From contig JAISZB010000216.1 of NCBI GenBank assembly GCA_031269465.1, positions 1 through 64,000 of the forward strand: a stretch of DNA of 64,000 bases, given 5' to 3'. Under the pieces are notes generated by a model, which had not been told where the DNA came from, did no database searches, and saw only the letters and a program-made list of their open reading frames with translations. How positions within the stretch are numbered: the stretch's first letter is position 1; the number at the start of each line of letters is the position of its first letter. Shown here one piece after another: positions 9,522-18,669 of this stretch. Source of the stretch: Clostridiales bacterium. Its GTDB lineage: Bacteria > Bacillota > Clostridia > Lachnospirales > WQUN01. A program made the translations under genes and the position numbers.

Positions 9522-10115
9522 ATGGATAGCATGGGAGCCGTGCCTTCCAGAACCGAAGCTTACGAAATGCTCCTAAGGTACAATAAAAACCCGGCGCTGA
9601 TAAAGCATGCGCTTGCGGTTGAGGCGGTAATGCGCCGCTTCGCCAGAAATCTTGGCGAAGACGAGGAAAAATGGGGCGTGGTAGGACTTCTTCATGATAT
9701 TGACTATGAATTGCACCCTGACCAGCACTGCGTCAAGGCAGTCGAGATTTTAAGGGGCGAAGGCGTGGGGGAAGAAGTGATACATGCGGTGTGCTCGCAT
9801 GGGTATGGAATCTGCACAGATGTCGAACCTGTTCATGTGATGGAGAAGGTGCTTTTTACCATAGACGAGCTTACGGGATTGATAAACGCCGCCGCTATAA
9901 TGAGGCCGTCAAAGAGCGTCATGGATCTTGAATGCAAGTCTGTGATGAAGAAATACAAGTCCCCGAATTTCGCCGCGGGCGTAGACAGAAGCATTATTGA
10001 AAAAGGCGCTGGGTGGCTGGGATATGATTTGAAGCATGTCATTGACGAAACCATTCTAGGCATGAGGGACGCAGCTGAGGAGATTGGGCTTAAAGGAAGA
10101 GTCGAGGCGGTTTGA
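9522..10115 (+). CDS. HD-domain hydrolase
   Basis: 197 residues. Metal-binding HD signature: H at KHALAVE (about 30), HDIDYELHP (about 58-66), H in HAVCSHGYG (about 91-95). This matches the HDIG-type predicted phosphohydrolases often encoded beside housekeeping genes; the substrate is unknown. Start could also be the ATG at 9531, which has a better-spaced GAAAGGA. Co-directional with rbgA, 27 bp away, so probably same operon. Confidence 0.85.
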   Translation: MDSMGAVPSRTEAYEMLLRYNKNPALIKHALAVEAVMRRFARNLGEDEEKWGVVGLLHDIDYELHPDQHCVKAVEILRGEGVGEEVIHAVCSHGYGICTDVEPVHVMEKVLFTIDELTGLINAAAIMRPSKSVMDLECKSVMKKYKSPNFAAGVDRSIIEKGAGWLGYDLKHVIDETILGMRDAAEEIGLKGRVEAV

Positions 10116-10158
10116 ACGATGCTGGCTTTTTGCGGCTTGAGGCAGGGAGGTGGCTGCA

Positions 10159-11103
10159 ATGAAGGAAAAGGAGATTTCATTCCCCGCGTCGAACGGGGAG
10201 CACGATATTCGCGCGCTGATCTGGAGTCCGGATCGCGCGTCAGATGTTAAGGCGGTGTACCAGCTGTCTCATGGCATGTGCGAATACAGCGAGCGATACC
10301 GGGAATTCGGAGAATATCTAACAAAAAACGGATTTGTTGTAGCTATAAACGATCATGCGGGACATGGCAAGTCCGTCAAGGACGCATTCGGATACTTCGG
10401 AAAAGGCGGATGCTTCTCAATGGTTGAAGACATGAGGAAGCTTTACGTTCTGATGAAGCAGGATCATCCGCGTTCCGCGCATTTCCTCCTGGGGCACAGC
10501 ATGGGTTCTTTCCTCGCCCGAATGTACGCGGCAAAGCATGGCGCCGATTTGGACGGCGCCGTCTTTTCCGGAACAGGAAGCGCTCCCGCGATTCTACCCA
10601 TTGGCTACGCGATTAGCAGGCTGCTGGTAAAAACGAATGGCGCTAAGGCGCCAGGCGCTTTTTTGCACCGCCTGTCTGCCGGATCGTACAACAAGCGGTT
10701 CGCTCCGATTAGAACCGAGTCGGATTGGCTCAGCAGGGACAATGAGCTGGTGGATCTCTTCATAAGCGATGAGAGAAGCCGATTTTTTTTCACCAATAGC
10801 GGCTATAGGGACATGTTTCGGATCTTTCTGGAAATAAGCAGGCCGCAGTGGGCGAAATCCCTTCCCAAGACGCTTCCCATCCTGCTTTTTTCGGGAAGCG
10901 AGGATCCGGTCGGCGGATATGGAAGCGGCGTATTCAAAGTATTTAGAAGCCTTGCGGACGCAGGGGTATCTGATGTTGAAATGAAGCTCTACGGCCAAGG
11001 GCGGCATGAAATGCTAAACGAAATTAATAGGGCTGAAGTCTACGAGGACGTTCTGAATTGGACTGATGCCAGGATTAAGAGGAAGAAAAACGCTCCTCAG
11101 TGA
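10159..11103 (+). CDS. Alpha/beta hydrolase, monoacylglycerol-lipase-like
   Basis: 314 residues from the ATG at 10159 (GGGAGG 8 bases upstream). Serine hydrolase 'Hydrolase_4' fold: oxyanion region QLSHGMCEYSERY (about 37), DHAGHGKS (about 71), nucleophile elbow GHSMGS (about 116-121), acid in SGSEDPVGG, and catalytic His in YGQGRHEMLNE near the C-terminus. Likely cleaves lipid or ester substrates in the cytoplasm. Third gene of the rbgA cluster; a terminator follows at 11275. Confidence 0.88.
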   Translation: MKEKEISFPASNGEHDIRALIWSPDRASDVKAVYQLSHGMCEYSERYREFGEYLTKNGFVVAINDHAGHGKSVKDAFGYFGKGGCFSMVEDMRKLYVLMKQDHPRSAHFLLGHSMGSFLARMYAAKHGADLDGAVFSGTGSAPAILPIGYAISRLLVKTNGAKAPGAFLHRLSAGSYNKRFAPIRTESDWLSRDNELVDLFISDERSRFFFTNSGYRDMFRIFLEISRPQWAKSLPKTLPILLFSGSEDPVGGYGSGVFKVFRSLADAGVSDVEMKLYGQGRHEMLNEINRAEVYEDVLNWTDARIKRKKNAPQ

Positions 11104-11274
11104 TTTGCCGGATATTTCAGCGGAGTATTGCCAAGCTTTTTTCAGGCCAGTGGATTTTTTGCAGGATTGCACAAAAAAGTGGCAAGGAGTTTGTCGCTCC
11201 CGCCATTTATACATCGGTATAGCATAGTCATTGCGCTGCTGCATTCTATCCAGCGCTGCGGCTTGAGAGCCAAG

Positions 11275-11310
11275 AAAGGCTGGCAAGGAAACGCCTTGCC
11301 AGCCTTTCAT
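11275..11310. terminator. Terminator between convergent genes
   Basis: AAAGGCTGGCAAGG pairs exactly with CCTTGCCAGCCTTT around AAACG. It lies between the hydrolase gene (plus) and the unknown gene at 11345 (minus), and can serve both. Confidence 0.75.
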
Positions 11311-11344
11311 TGCCTCGGCGCGGATGCGCGCCGGAATAAATGGG

Positions 11345-12718
11345 TTAATAGCAGATATTTCCGCAACCATTTATGTCTTCGAATAGTGAGGAGATATTGT
11401 CCATGAACTGCGTCTTCTGCTTCTCATCCCAGCTGCCGTACGCCTTTTCAAAGAAAGAGTCGAAATCTTTGCCTTCAAACGGCCAGGGAAGCAGGCGGCA
11501 TGCGTAAGATTTGACGATTTCCCGCTTGGAAGGCCGCATTGAGGATAATACATCAAGAGCATCTTCCGCAAAGCTTTCGATTGCATCCCGCGCGTCAATT
11601 CCGCTTGAGGGCGCAAGTATTGAAAAAGGCTTGTACTTTTCATCTGGAGCATCGTAAAACAGCGCGGATACAGCCGTGAAAAGCGCGTGCGCCCGCTTTG
11701 CGGGAGCGCTGAAAGACTCGACTTCCAAAGGGTTGTAGAATAAGCCGTGATCCATTTCATCCATGAGCCGCTCAGCTTCCGCAGAGCACAAATCAACTAA
11801 AGACTCCCCGAACAGCTCTAGCTCGCCATCTTCCATCTTCTCAGAAAATGCGAAGAAGATGTCCCTGTGCATGCGATCTTCCAATAACTCATCCATTCCT
11901 AGAGCATGCTTTGCCAATATCATGAGGCAGCTCAGCGTTTCAAAGATTTTGCCGCTAATCGCCTCGACATAATCAAGCGGATTTATAAATTCGTGGAACA
12001 TGAACGCCTCCAAGTTATCCAGCTCTTTTTCTGAGTCCATTAAGAGCGCTTCATCCAACATTTCATCCAGGGATGGTATGAAACCCGGAAAGGTATTCTC
12101 CATCTGCCGATCGAACCAGGGAAACATCTGTTCCATAAGCCATTTCACATAGCTTGGGATGACTTCCGCTTCAAGGCTTTCCAGAGAGCTTTTGAGGAAA
12201 TCTGCAAACTCGCTATCCGTCATGGCGGAAGGCATGACGCTCATTATAAATGGAAGGCGCTGGCGCTCGTCCTCGCAGTAAATGTTTAGCGCATGAATGG
12301 CGTACTCAAGCGCGTCATGCGCGGGGAGGGTTTCATGAACCATTCGCTTCAAGCTGCTTTTTGTTGAAATTATTGCAAATATGACAAGTCCGATGTAAGA
12401 TTTGAAATTCGCCAAGGTTTGATGCAACGACTTGCATCTTGCATCCAACTCTTCAATGCCTGCCAGAAACGCCTCCCTCTCTCCGGCCTCTCCGGAAATC
12501 TTTTTGAGATCTGCCATGAGGAGGGGGATTTCATCTATAAAAGGAGCGAGGCGTTCCAAAAGCCCCGCGAATTTTACATCTGACAAATTCGGCTCGGATT
12601 CAAGCAATTCCCCTAATGCTTGAAGTTCTATGCTGTTATGGACTCCTATTATAAGCGAAGCCTTCAGCTTCAAATCCGTCTCCTTCAAAGCCGCCTCTAT
12701 ATACGCCTGCTCGTTCAC
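11345..12718 (-). CDS. Large acidic helical protein of unknown function
   Basis: 457 residues starting at the GTG at 12718, which has a strong GAGAGGAGG eight bases upstream; the longer frame back to a TTG at 12784 lacks a site. The sequence is very acidic and rich in Leu, Glu, Met and Ala, looking almost entirely alpha-helical, with no signal peptide and only one mildly hydrophobic stretch (IGLVIFAIIST, about residue 110). I recognise no family. Stands alone, with a shared terminator downstream. Confidence 0.72.
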   Translation of the reverse strand: MNEQAYIEAALKETDLKLKASLIIGVHNSIELQALGELLESEPNLSDVKFAGLLERLAPFIDEIPLLMADLKKISGEAGEREAFLAGIEELDARCKSLHQTLANFKSYIGLVIFAIISTKSSLKRMVHETLPAHDALEYAIHALNIYCEDERQRLPFIMSVMPSAMTDSEFADFLKSSLESLEAEVIPSYVKWLMEQMFPWFDRQMENTFPGFIPSLDEMLDEALLMDSEKELDNLEAFMFHEFINPLDYVEAISGKIFETLSCLMILAKHALGMDELLEDRMHRDIFFAFSEKMEDGELELFGESLVDLCSAEAERLMDEMDHGLFYNPLEVESFSAPAKRAHALFTAVSALFYDAPDEKYKPFSILAPSSGIDARDAIESFAEDALDVLSSMRPSKREIVKSYACRLLPWPFEGKDFDSFFEKAYGSWDEKQKTQFMDNISSLFEDINGCGNICY

Positions 12719-12784
12719 TGCATGCGCCTCCTCTCGTGGAAGCCGTCGCATTCCATGCTTTCCTGGAATAATATGGCCTGACAA

Positions 12785-13036
12785 TTATATCACTTTACAC
12801 AGAGTATATCAATAAGAACGTGCGGCGGAAAAGTAAGCGCTGAGCATTGGAAAGATCTGATTTTGGATGCAGCTTTCAAGGGATGAAGAATATGCTTGAT
12901 CGCTCATCTGCATATTGAGCCGGGCTTTAATAATGTCAGGGAATATGAGCATACTATACCGATGAACTCTTGTATATAATTCAGTTCCAAAGCCGACGGG
13001 AGTTTTTGTTCGCGTTGGCACGCCTTAAGGCCTGAA
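12785..13036. other. Intergenic between divergent genes
   Basis: Holds the control regions of the unknown gene and of the response regulator. No PAL-1 copy and no clear promoter match seen. Confidence 0.4.
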
Positions 13037-13051
13037 GCGGGAGTGATGAGG

Positions 13052-14671
13052 ATGATAAATGTACTTTTGGCAGATTCAGATCAAGACACTGTAAAAAACA
13101 TAAAAACCTATATCAGAAGCGCATTCCCTGAGCTTAAGGTGATAGGGAACGCAAGCGGCAAGGAGCTTTCAGAGCTGGAGGCCGATCTGTTAATCGCCGA
13201 CGTGAGATTTTTCGGGGCTTCAGGATACGTAATGATTAGGGACATACATGAGCGGTATCCAAAGAGCCGCATCATTTTGTACGGAGCATACAATGAGGGA
13301 GAGATAATGGTCAAATCCATGGAGTTCGGAGTTTTGGACTACATGTACAAGCCCATAAGGCCCGCGGAGCTTTCGCGCTGCATCAACAGCGCCCTCAAGC
13401 ATTTCGAGCAGGAGGATTTGTCCAGAAGGGAAGAGAAGAATTTCTCTGAAAAGTACGATGAGCATTTGCACTTCTTCAAAGAGATGTTTATGAAAAATCT
13501 GATGTGCGGGGCGATAGGAAGCGACGAGGAGGCCCGCTCATCCTTTGAGTACTTCGGCATGCCCTTTGACAAAGGGTTCACTGTTTTCATCATGCGCATA
13601 GATCAGTTCAAAAAGCTGATCTTGGTCTTGAATGAAAAGGAGAAGCACCTCCTAGGCTTGAAAATATGCTTTTTTACAAGAGAGATGCTAAAAGGACTGC
13701 CTGTTGAAGGTTCAATCATGAACTTCAACGCGGTGGCATGCATAATAGGCGGATTTGAAGCTCTTGAGAAGCTGATAGAGCTTTTAGAGGCGTTGAAGGA
13801 AGAAATCTATAAAAGGATGAACATCAGAGTTACAATTGGCATTGGGAGGACTTATGAAAGCCCCTCGGACATTTCAGTCTCGTACAGAGAGGCTGAATCG
13901 GCGCTCAGGTACCGCTTCCATGTAGGATACAACACAGTGGTGCCTATACACTATATGGAGCCCTCAAACACCATAACCTACCGATATCCGTTTGAGAAGG
14001 AGGATAGGCTGGTATTCACCGCAGTCATTGGGGAGTACAATTACTGCAAGGTTCTTCTTGGAGAGATTTTCGACAGCCTGAAGGAATGCGAGCCGCTTCC
14101 GGACAAGTTTTTATCCAAGCTCGTCATGAATGTCATTATCTCCATAAACCGTTATCTGAGCGAGCAGAACATACCCATCCAATCCAACTTCATGACATTC
14201 TTCCCGTCCAAGGACGCCTTGGAGCTAAGAGACATTGATTCTGCCCGCAGGTATCTCGACAAAACTCTCAAAAGCTTCTGCGACTTCATACTGGAATATC
14301 ATACCGCGCTAAACGCCAAGCTTATAGAATCAGCCAAGAAGATATGCGAAGACAGGTTCTATGAGACGTTTTCCCTGCCAAAGATTGCGTCTTCTCTTGG
14401 AACAACGCCTGAGTACCTTAACAGGCTGTTTATGGACAAGGAAAAGCACTCGGTCTTTGACTTTGCGGTGAAGGCCCGCATAAATGAAGCCAAGAGGCTG
14501 ATGCGCGAAAGCGACATGAATGACGACATGGTGGCGGTGAAAGTCGGATATGATGATGGCAGGCATTTCCGAAGCGTTTTCAGGAAATACGAAGGCGTGA
14601 ACACTTCCGACTATCGCGCGCAGTACAAAGCGCTCTCAAGCCGCCTGTACGCCGCCAGGCGGGAGACTTGA
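13052..14671 (+). CDS. YesN-like response regulator with AraC-type DNA-binding domain
   Basis: About 539 residues; GGGAG sits 9 bases before the ATG at 13052, though GTG 13043 and ATG 13046 are in frame. Receiver domain at residues 1-120: acidic pocket DSDQD, phospho-acceptor Asp about 50 (LLIADVRFFG), and the conserved YKP. A middle region (about 150-390) resembles the degenerate cyclase-like domain common in this class. Two helix-turn-helix units of AraC type lie at 435-530 (FSLPKIASSLGTTPEYLNRL and MVAVKVGYDDGRHFRSVFRK). No histidine kinase partner is adjacent. Confidence 0.9.
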   Translation: MINVLLADSDQDTVKNIKTYIRSAFPELKVIGNASGKELSELEADLLIADVRFFGASGYVMIRDIHERYPKSRIILYGAYNEGEIMVKSMEFGVLDYMYKPIRPAELSRCINSALKHFEQEDLSRREEKNFSEKYDEHLHFFKEMFMKNLMCGAIGSDEEARSSFEYFGMPFDKGFTVFIMRIDQFKKLILVLNEKEKHLLGLKICFFTREMLKGLPVEGSIMNFNAVACIIGGFEALEKLIELLEALKEEIYKRMNIRVTIGIGRTYESPSDISVSYREAESALRYRFHVGYNTVVPIHYMEPSNTITYRYPFEKEDRLVFTAVIGEYNYCKVLLGEIFDSLKECEPLPDKFLSKLVMNVIISINRYLSEQNIPIQSNFMTFFPSKDALELRDIDSARRYLDKTLKSFCDFILEYHTALNAKLIESAKKICEDRFYETFSLPKIASSLGTTPEYLNRLFMDKEKHSVFDFAVKARINEAKRLMRESDMNDDMVAVKVGYDDGRHFRSVFRKYEGVNTSDYRAQYKALSSRLYAARRET

Positions 14672-14865
14672 CGCATGGCGAATATGCTTAAGCGCAGTCA
14701 TAAATCAATTTTGAAGCTTGGATGTCCGCCTTAGCTTCTCGTAATTCAGCCCGAATTCTATTTACAATATGTATCAGCATATCTCTAGAAGTTTTATCAG
14801 AAAAAATCTCGATTTTTTTCTTGACATTTATAGAAATAAGGAGTAAGATTGCATTACGAGGAGTT

Positions 14866-14996
14866 TTGATTTGCATATGAAAGCTCCTGCCTTGAGACTT
14901 GGCTGCATATCAAGAGCAAAATGCCTGTATTTGCATTTTCAACTTGAACGTGGACAGTCAAGCTAAAATAGGCCTGTATGCCTGTAAATCGGCATG
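14866..14996. repeat. PAL-1 copy upstream of the T-box
   Basis: TGATTTGCATATGAAAGCTC at one end and GTGGACAGTCAAGCTAAAAT, then CTGTAAATCGGCAT at the other. It abuts the leuA leader. Confidence 0.7.
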
Positions 14997-15009
14997 TCAT
15001 ATCCTCTAT

Positions 15010-15304
15010 TAATAATGACAACACTGTGATAAGGAATAGTAAGCTTTTAAAGGATTTCAGAGAGCCGTTGGCTGATGCGAAACGGCATCCAAAGAAAGCT
15101 GAACTCACCTTGGAGTGGCTGACTGAACAAGATCGACTTATTTAGAGCCTCGATCTAGTAGGTTGCGCCGGGAGCCCGCCGTTACAAGGGCGGGATATTC
15201 GCGTCAAGCGAGCATCCGCAGAGTGTATCCCCCAATGGGGATAAAATGGAGTGGTACCGCGAAAATCAGCCTTTCGTCTCTTTATGAGACGAAAGGCTTT
15301 TTGT
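15010..15304 (+). promoter_or_regulatory. T-box riboswitch, probable leucine specifier (CUC)
   Basis: The T-box antiterminator sequence GGAGTGGTACCGCG is at 15248-15261, followed by a terminator hairpin. Stem I features GATAAGGAATAGTAA (about 15028) and a candidate specifier loop GAACTCACC (15101-15109), where CTC at 15104-15106 is a leucine codon. The leader would sense uncharged tRNA-Leu and allow transcription of leuA when leucine is short. Leucine assignment agrees with the downstream gene. Confidence 0.88.
15267..15304 (+). terminator. T-box terminator hairpin
   Basis: AGCCTTTCGTCTC pairs with GAGACGAAAGGCT, then TTTT. Alternative structure to the antiterminator containing the T-box sequence. 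Confidence 0.85.
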
Positions 15305-15416
15305 TGTCCAAAATCGTCCTCCAAGCTGGAGCATAGAATAAAAGAGGATGGATCCTTCAGACATGCTTATGAGCAAATTAGCGCCTTATAGAGAAGCTTG
15401 TTTGAATTAGGGACTC

Positions 15417-15538
15417 TATACTGATGATCTGCAGCCGCAAATGCATCGATTAAATCGGAACTTTCCAATGCAAGCGATAATTTTGCTGACGCCAATATGA
15501 AAGCTCCGAAACCGGCGCATTTTGAATTGGCATAATAT
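15417..15538. repeat. PAL-1 copy between T-box and leuA
   Basis: TATACTGATGATCTGCAG at the start, AATCGGAACTTTCCAATGCA and AAAGCTCC inside, and GCATAATA at the end. A diverged copy that lengthens the gap between the T-box terminator and leuA. Confidence 0.65.
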
Positions 15539-15582
15539 GCGTTCCCAAGGCGAGAATCAAAAATCTATTTAGGGGTGAGATC

Positions 15583-17238
15583 ATGAACTATGCCAAGTAC
15601 CGCCCAATTGAATCTGTGGAGCTGGCTGATCGCAGGTGGCCTGGAAACCGGATAGCTTGCGCGCCGATATGGTGCAGCGTCGATCTAAGAGATGGCAACC
15701 AGGCGCTAGAGATTCCTATGACTCTGAATCAGAAGCTGGAATTCTTCAAATTTCTCGCGGACACGGGATTTAAGCAAATCGAGATTGGATTCCCTGCCGC
15801 CTCTGAAACTGAGTTCAGCTTCACAAGAGCGCTCATAGAAGGAGGACTCATACCTGACGACGTCGTTATTCAGGTATTGACCCAATCAAGGGAGCACATC
15901 ATCAAAAGAACGTTCGATGCGGTGGCCGGAGCTTCTAAAGCCATCATTCACCTCTACAATTCAACTTCAACTCTTCAAAGAGAAGTGGTTTTTGAGAAGA
16001 GCAGGCAAGAGATAATAGGCCTGGCCGTTGAAGGCGCGAAACTGGTCGAAAAGCTGGCGGAAGAGCGGGGCAGGGAGCATTTCATCTTCGAGTACTCTCC
16101 GGAAAGCTTTTCAGGCACCGAGATGGACTACGCTGTAGAGGTTTGCGACGCGGTGCTTGATGTGTGGAAGCCGACTCCGCAGCGCAAAGCCATAATAAAC
16201 CTGCCTAATACCGTAGAGATGGCTACGCCCAATGTCTATGCCGACCAGATAGAATATGCTCACAGGCATATAAAAAGAAGGGACTCTATAATTATAAGCC
16301 TTCACACGCATAATGACAGGGGGACGGCAGTGGCGTGCACGGAGCTTGCGCTTCTCGCGGGAGCTGACAGAGTTGAGGGCACTTTATTCGGAAACGGCGA
16401 GCGAACAGGAAACGCCGACATCATGAATATAGCTATGAATATGTACGCCAACGGGATCGATCCCCGCCTGGACTTCTCCCATATAGATGAAATGATATCT
16501 GTCTATGAGAAATCCACGAACCTGTATGTGCACCCTCGCCACCCGTATGCAGGCTCGCTGGTGTACACAGCCTTCTCCGGCTCTCACCAGGACGCTATAA
16601 ACAAGGGGATGCAGAAGATGAAGACGCATCCGGATCTCTGGGCGGTTCCTTACCTGACAATTGATCCCAAAGACGTCGGACGGACTTACGATCCAATCAT
16701 AAGAATAAACAGCCAGTCAGGAAAAGGCGGGGTTGCCTATATATTGGAAAACAGCTACGGCATTAAGATGCCCAAATCCATGCAGCAGCACTTCGGAGCC
16801 GTTGCCACCCAGGTTTCCGACGAAGGCAGCAAAGAGTTGCTTCCGGAAGAGCTATACAAGCTTTTTGACAAGGAATACGTAAACATAGAGGCTCCTATCT
16901 GCTTGGTCAAATACAATGAAACCGCCAATGGAGAGACTTCCGTTGACGCGAAGATAACAGACAGAGGCGAGCCGAGGCTGATAAGCGGAATCGGGGACGG
17001 AATCCTGGACGCCTTCTGCAAAGGCATAAGATCGAACCTTGGAGTGGATTTTGAAATTATAAGCTACAGCGAGCATTCGCTGGAGTATAGCTCGAAATCG
17101 CGCGCCATAACTTACGTTGAGATAAGCGATGCAAGCGGAAGAAAGTTCTTTGGCGCAGGCATCAGCAGCAGCATAAGCAAATCCTCCCTTAGGGCTGTTG
17201 TAAGCGCGGTGAACAAGATTTTGAGATCTGACGGCTGA
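15583..17238 (+). CDS. leuA: 2-isopropylmalate synthase (long form)
   Basis: 551 residues, matching the long LeuA type-2 group. DLRDGNQA (about 33-40) holds the first metal ligand and catalytic residues; SLHTHNDRG (about 239) supplies the His pair. The C-terminal regulatory LeuA dimer domain (about 425-550, GDGILDAFCKGIRSNLGVD) normally binds leucine for feedback inhibition. It condenses 2-oxoisovalerate with acetyl-CoA, the first committed step of leucine synthesis. AGGGGTGAGATC precedes the ATG. Controlled by the leucine T-box upstream; a terminator follows at 17309. Confidence 0.95.
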   Translation: MNYAKYRPIESVELADRRWPGNRIACAPIWCSVDLRDGNQALEIPMTLNQKLEFFKFLADTGFKQIEIGFPAASETEFSFTRALIEGGLIPDDVVIQVLTQSREHIIKRTFDAVAGASKAIIHLYNSTSTLQREVVFEKSRQEIIGLAVEGAKLVEKLAEERGREHFIFEYSPESFSGTEMDYAVEVCDAVLDVWKPTPQRKAIINLPNTVEMATPNVYADQIEYAHRHIKRRDSIIISLHTHNDRGTAVACTELALLAGADRVEGTLFGNGERTGNADIMNIAMNMYANGIDPRLDFSHIDEMISVYEKSTNLYVHPRHPYAGSLVYTAFSGSHQDAINKGMQKMKTHPDLWAVPYLTIDPKDVGRTYDPIIRINSQSGKGGVAYILENSYGIKMPKSMQQHFGAVATQVSDEGSKELLPEELYKLFDKEYVNIEAPICLVKYNETANGETSVDAKITDRGEPRLISGIGDGILDAFCKGIRSNLGVDFEIISYSEHSLEYSSKSRAITYVEISDASGRKFFGAGISSSISKSSLRAVVSAVNKILRSDG

Positions 17239-17308
17239 GTTCAGGCAAATGCGCCGATAAGGATTATGAACCCAATCGGAAAAAATGCCCGTGAATGCTG
17301 TCGCTTGG

Positions 17309-17348
17309 AAATGAGTCCCGCAAACGTTGCGCTAGGACTCATTTTTTT
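17309..17348 (+). terminator. leuA terminator
   Basis: AAATGAGTCC and GGACTCATTT flank a 16-base loop, followed by a run of Ts. Confidence 0.8.
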
Positions 17349-17391
17349 GCCTTGGATAGAATTATGCCATGCGCAGTTCAAGGCATGCGGG

Positions 17392-17453
17392 ACTTCAGCC
17401 ATAGGAGCATCAGTATATGCTTAAGCATATACTGATGCTCCTATGGCTGAAGT
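17392..17453. repeat. Perfect 62-bp palindrome
   Basis: Arms of 31 bases with no mismatch and no loop, centred on TTAA at 17421-17424. The inner part reads CAGTATATGC/GCATATACTG, the PAL-1 end sequence, so it looks like two PAL-1 ends fused head to head. The arm begins ACTTCAGCCATAGGAGCATC. Confidence 0.95.
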
Positions 17454-17927
17454 ATATCCTAAAGCATTTGCTTGCGCAGCGGAAAGCTTCAGATTTTGAG
17501 GGACTTATACAATTAGTGGTGAGAAATGCAGATATCTAAAGTGGATAATCAGATCTTAAAAACTGTGATAATAGTTTCAAATCAGGATATCATTCCCAAA
17601 TAAAAGCAAACGTCATTTAACCTCTCTTTGATGAGTGAACGAATTGTTAATTAATTGTGAACAATTTTCGACCAAATCCAACTCGCTGAAAAAGGCAGGA
17701 AAATCAAGGAGTTTCAAGCAAAAGCCATGCAGTAAAGGAGACATTTGATAGCGAAATCTCATTTAGGGGTTGCGCAGATATTAGGATTTAAAGTAAAATA
17801 TATGAAGACATATACAAGAAATGAGCGTATAATAAAATAAAGACTCAAAAAATAGACGACGCAGCTAAAAAGCGGCAGGCTGCATGCATGAGAAATTATA
17901 AATGAAGCCCAGTCGGATATGATTTGT
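17454..17927. other. AT-rich intergenic with decayed repeat
   Basis: 17499-17595 looks like a worn PAL-1 copy (CTTATACAATTAG, GAGAAATGC, GTGGATAATCAGA). The rest shows no gene; short inverted repeat AATTGTT/AACAATT at 17642-17666. Confidence 0.4.
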
Positions 17928-18060
17928 TACACTGATTTGCACTTAAAGGTTCCTTTTTTGGACTCGAATATTATACAATGAGTGCGAAATGCCGATATCA
18001 ATCCCACATTGAAAGTGGACAATTCGACTCTAAATAGGTGCATTTGATTGCAAATCAGCA
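17928..18060. repeat. PAL-1 copy
   Basis: TACACTGATTTGCACTTAAA start, GTGCGAAATGCCGATATCA core, and GGTGCATTTGATTGCAAATC end. Confidence 0.85.
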
Positions 18061-18198
18061 TTTTTGAAAGATATTAAAATATTCTCCGGCTAGGAATGCC
18101 TAAAAGAAACAAAGCAAACAGCCCCATGGTTGAATAACAATACGATTGATTTAGGAATCAATCTTTAAAATAATGAATGCTTAAGAAATTCCGTTGTT

Positions 18199-18298
18199 TA
18201 TATGCTGATTTGCAGTCGAATGCATCTATTTTGGAGCATGATTATCCAAGACGATGCACTGTCATGCAAAAAAAGGATTTCATAAGCAAATCAGTATA
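18199..18298. repeat. PAL-1 copy, first of a tandem cluster
   Basis: TATATGCTGATTTGCAGTCG start and CATAAGCAAATCAGTATA end, with ATTTTGGAGCATGATTATCC inside. Confidence 0.85.
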
Positions 18299-18470
18299 TT
18301 TTCAGATAAATGCGCCTGCTTTGGAGCTTGGCTATACCTATGCCGATTTTTCATTCAATGTTTATGGAGCTCGATTATCCTTTGAGCGCTGCGATATGCC
18401 GATATCGACATATCGCGCCCACTGTAAAATCAAGTTCCAAAAAAGGCAATCTTCTATGAAAATCAGTATA
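18299..18470. repeat. PAL-1 copies, nested pair
   Basis: A half copy (TTTGGAGCTTGGCTATACC) runs into a complete one from about 18340 (GCCGATTTTTCATT) through GCCGATATCGACATATCGC to GAAAATCAGTATA. Confidence 0.75.
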
Positions 18471-18660
18471 TTTGAAGCCAAATGCAGAGATTTTGAGGCT
18501 TGCAAGGTGAGAAATGCCAATACCGGCATTACGCACTGCCTCTGTATAATTAATCTCCAAAATAGGTGCTTTCATGCAAATCAGCATATCTATAGAGGCC
18601 GCTGTACAGCAATGCTCCAAAACAGGAAATTTCATATGCTAGTCAGCAAGATATGCTGAA
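18471..18660. repeat. PAL-1 copy and partial copy
   Basis: One copy to 18588 (GAGAAATGCCAATACCGGCA; end TGCAAATCAGCATA), then a partial end (CTCCAAAACAGGAAATTTCA) to 18660, just before the tmcAL stop codon. Confidence 0.75.
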
Positions 18661-18669
18661 GAATTAGTA

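Noticed and set aside
15142-15324. 60-codon minus-strand frame over the T-box
   Set aside because: It lies on the complementary strand of a structured leader and shows no coding features.
17642-17668. AATTGTTAATTAATTGTGAACAATT as a Rex-type operator
   Set aside because: Spacing between half sites is 7 rather than 4 and no nearby promoter or redox gene supports it.
18199-18660. Clustered repeats considered as a CRISPR array
   Set aside because: Repeats are long, diverged, palindromic and unequally spaced, with no constant-length spacers and no cas genes.
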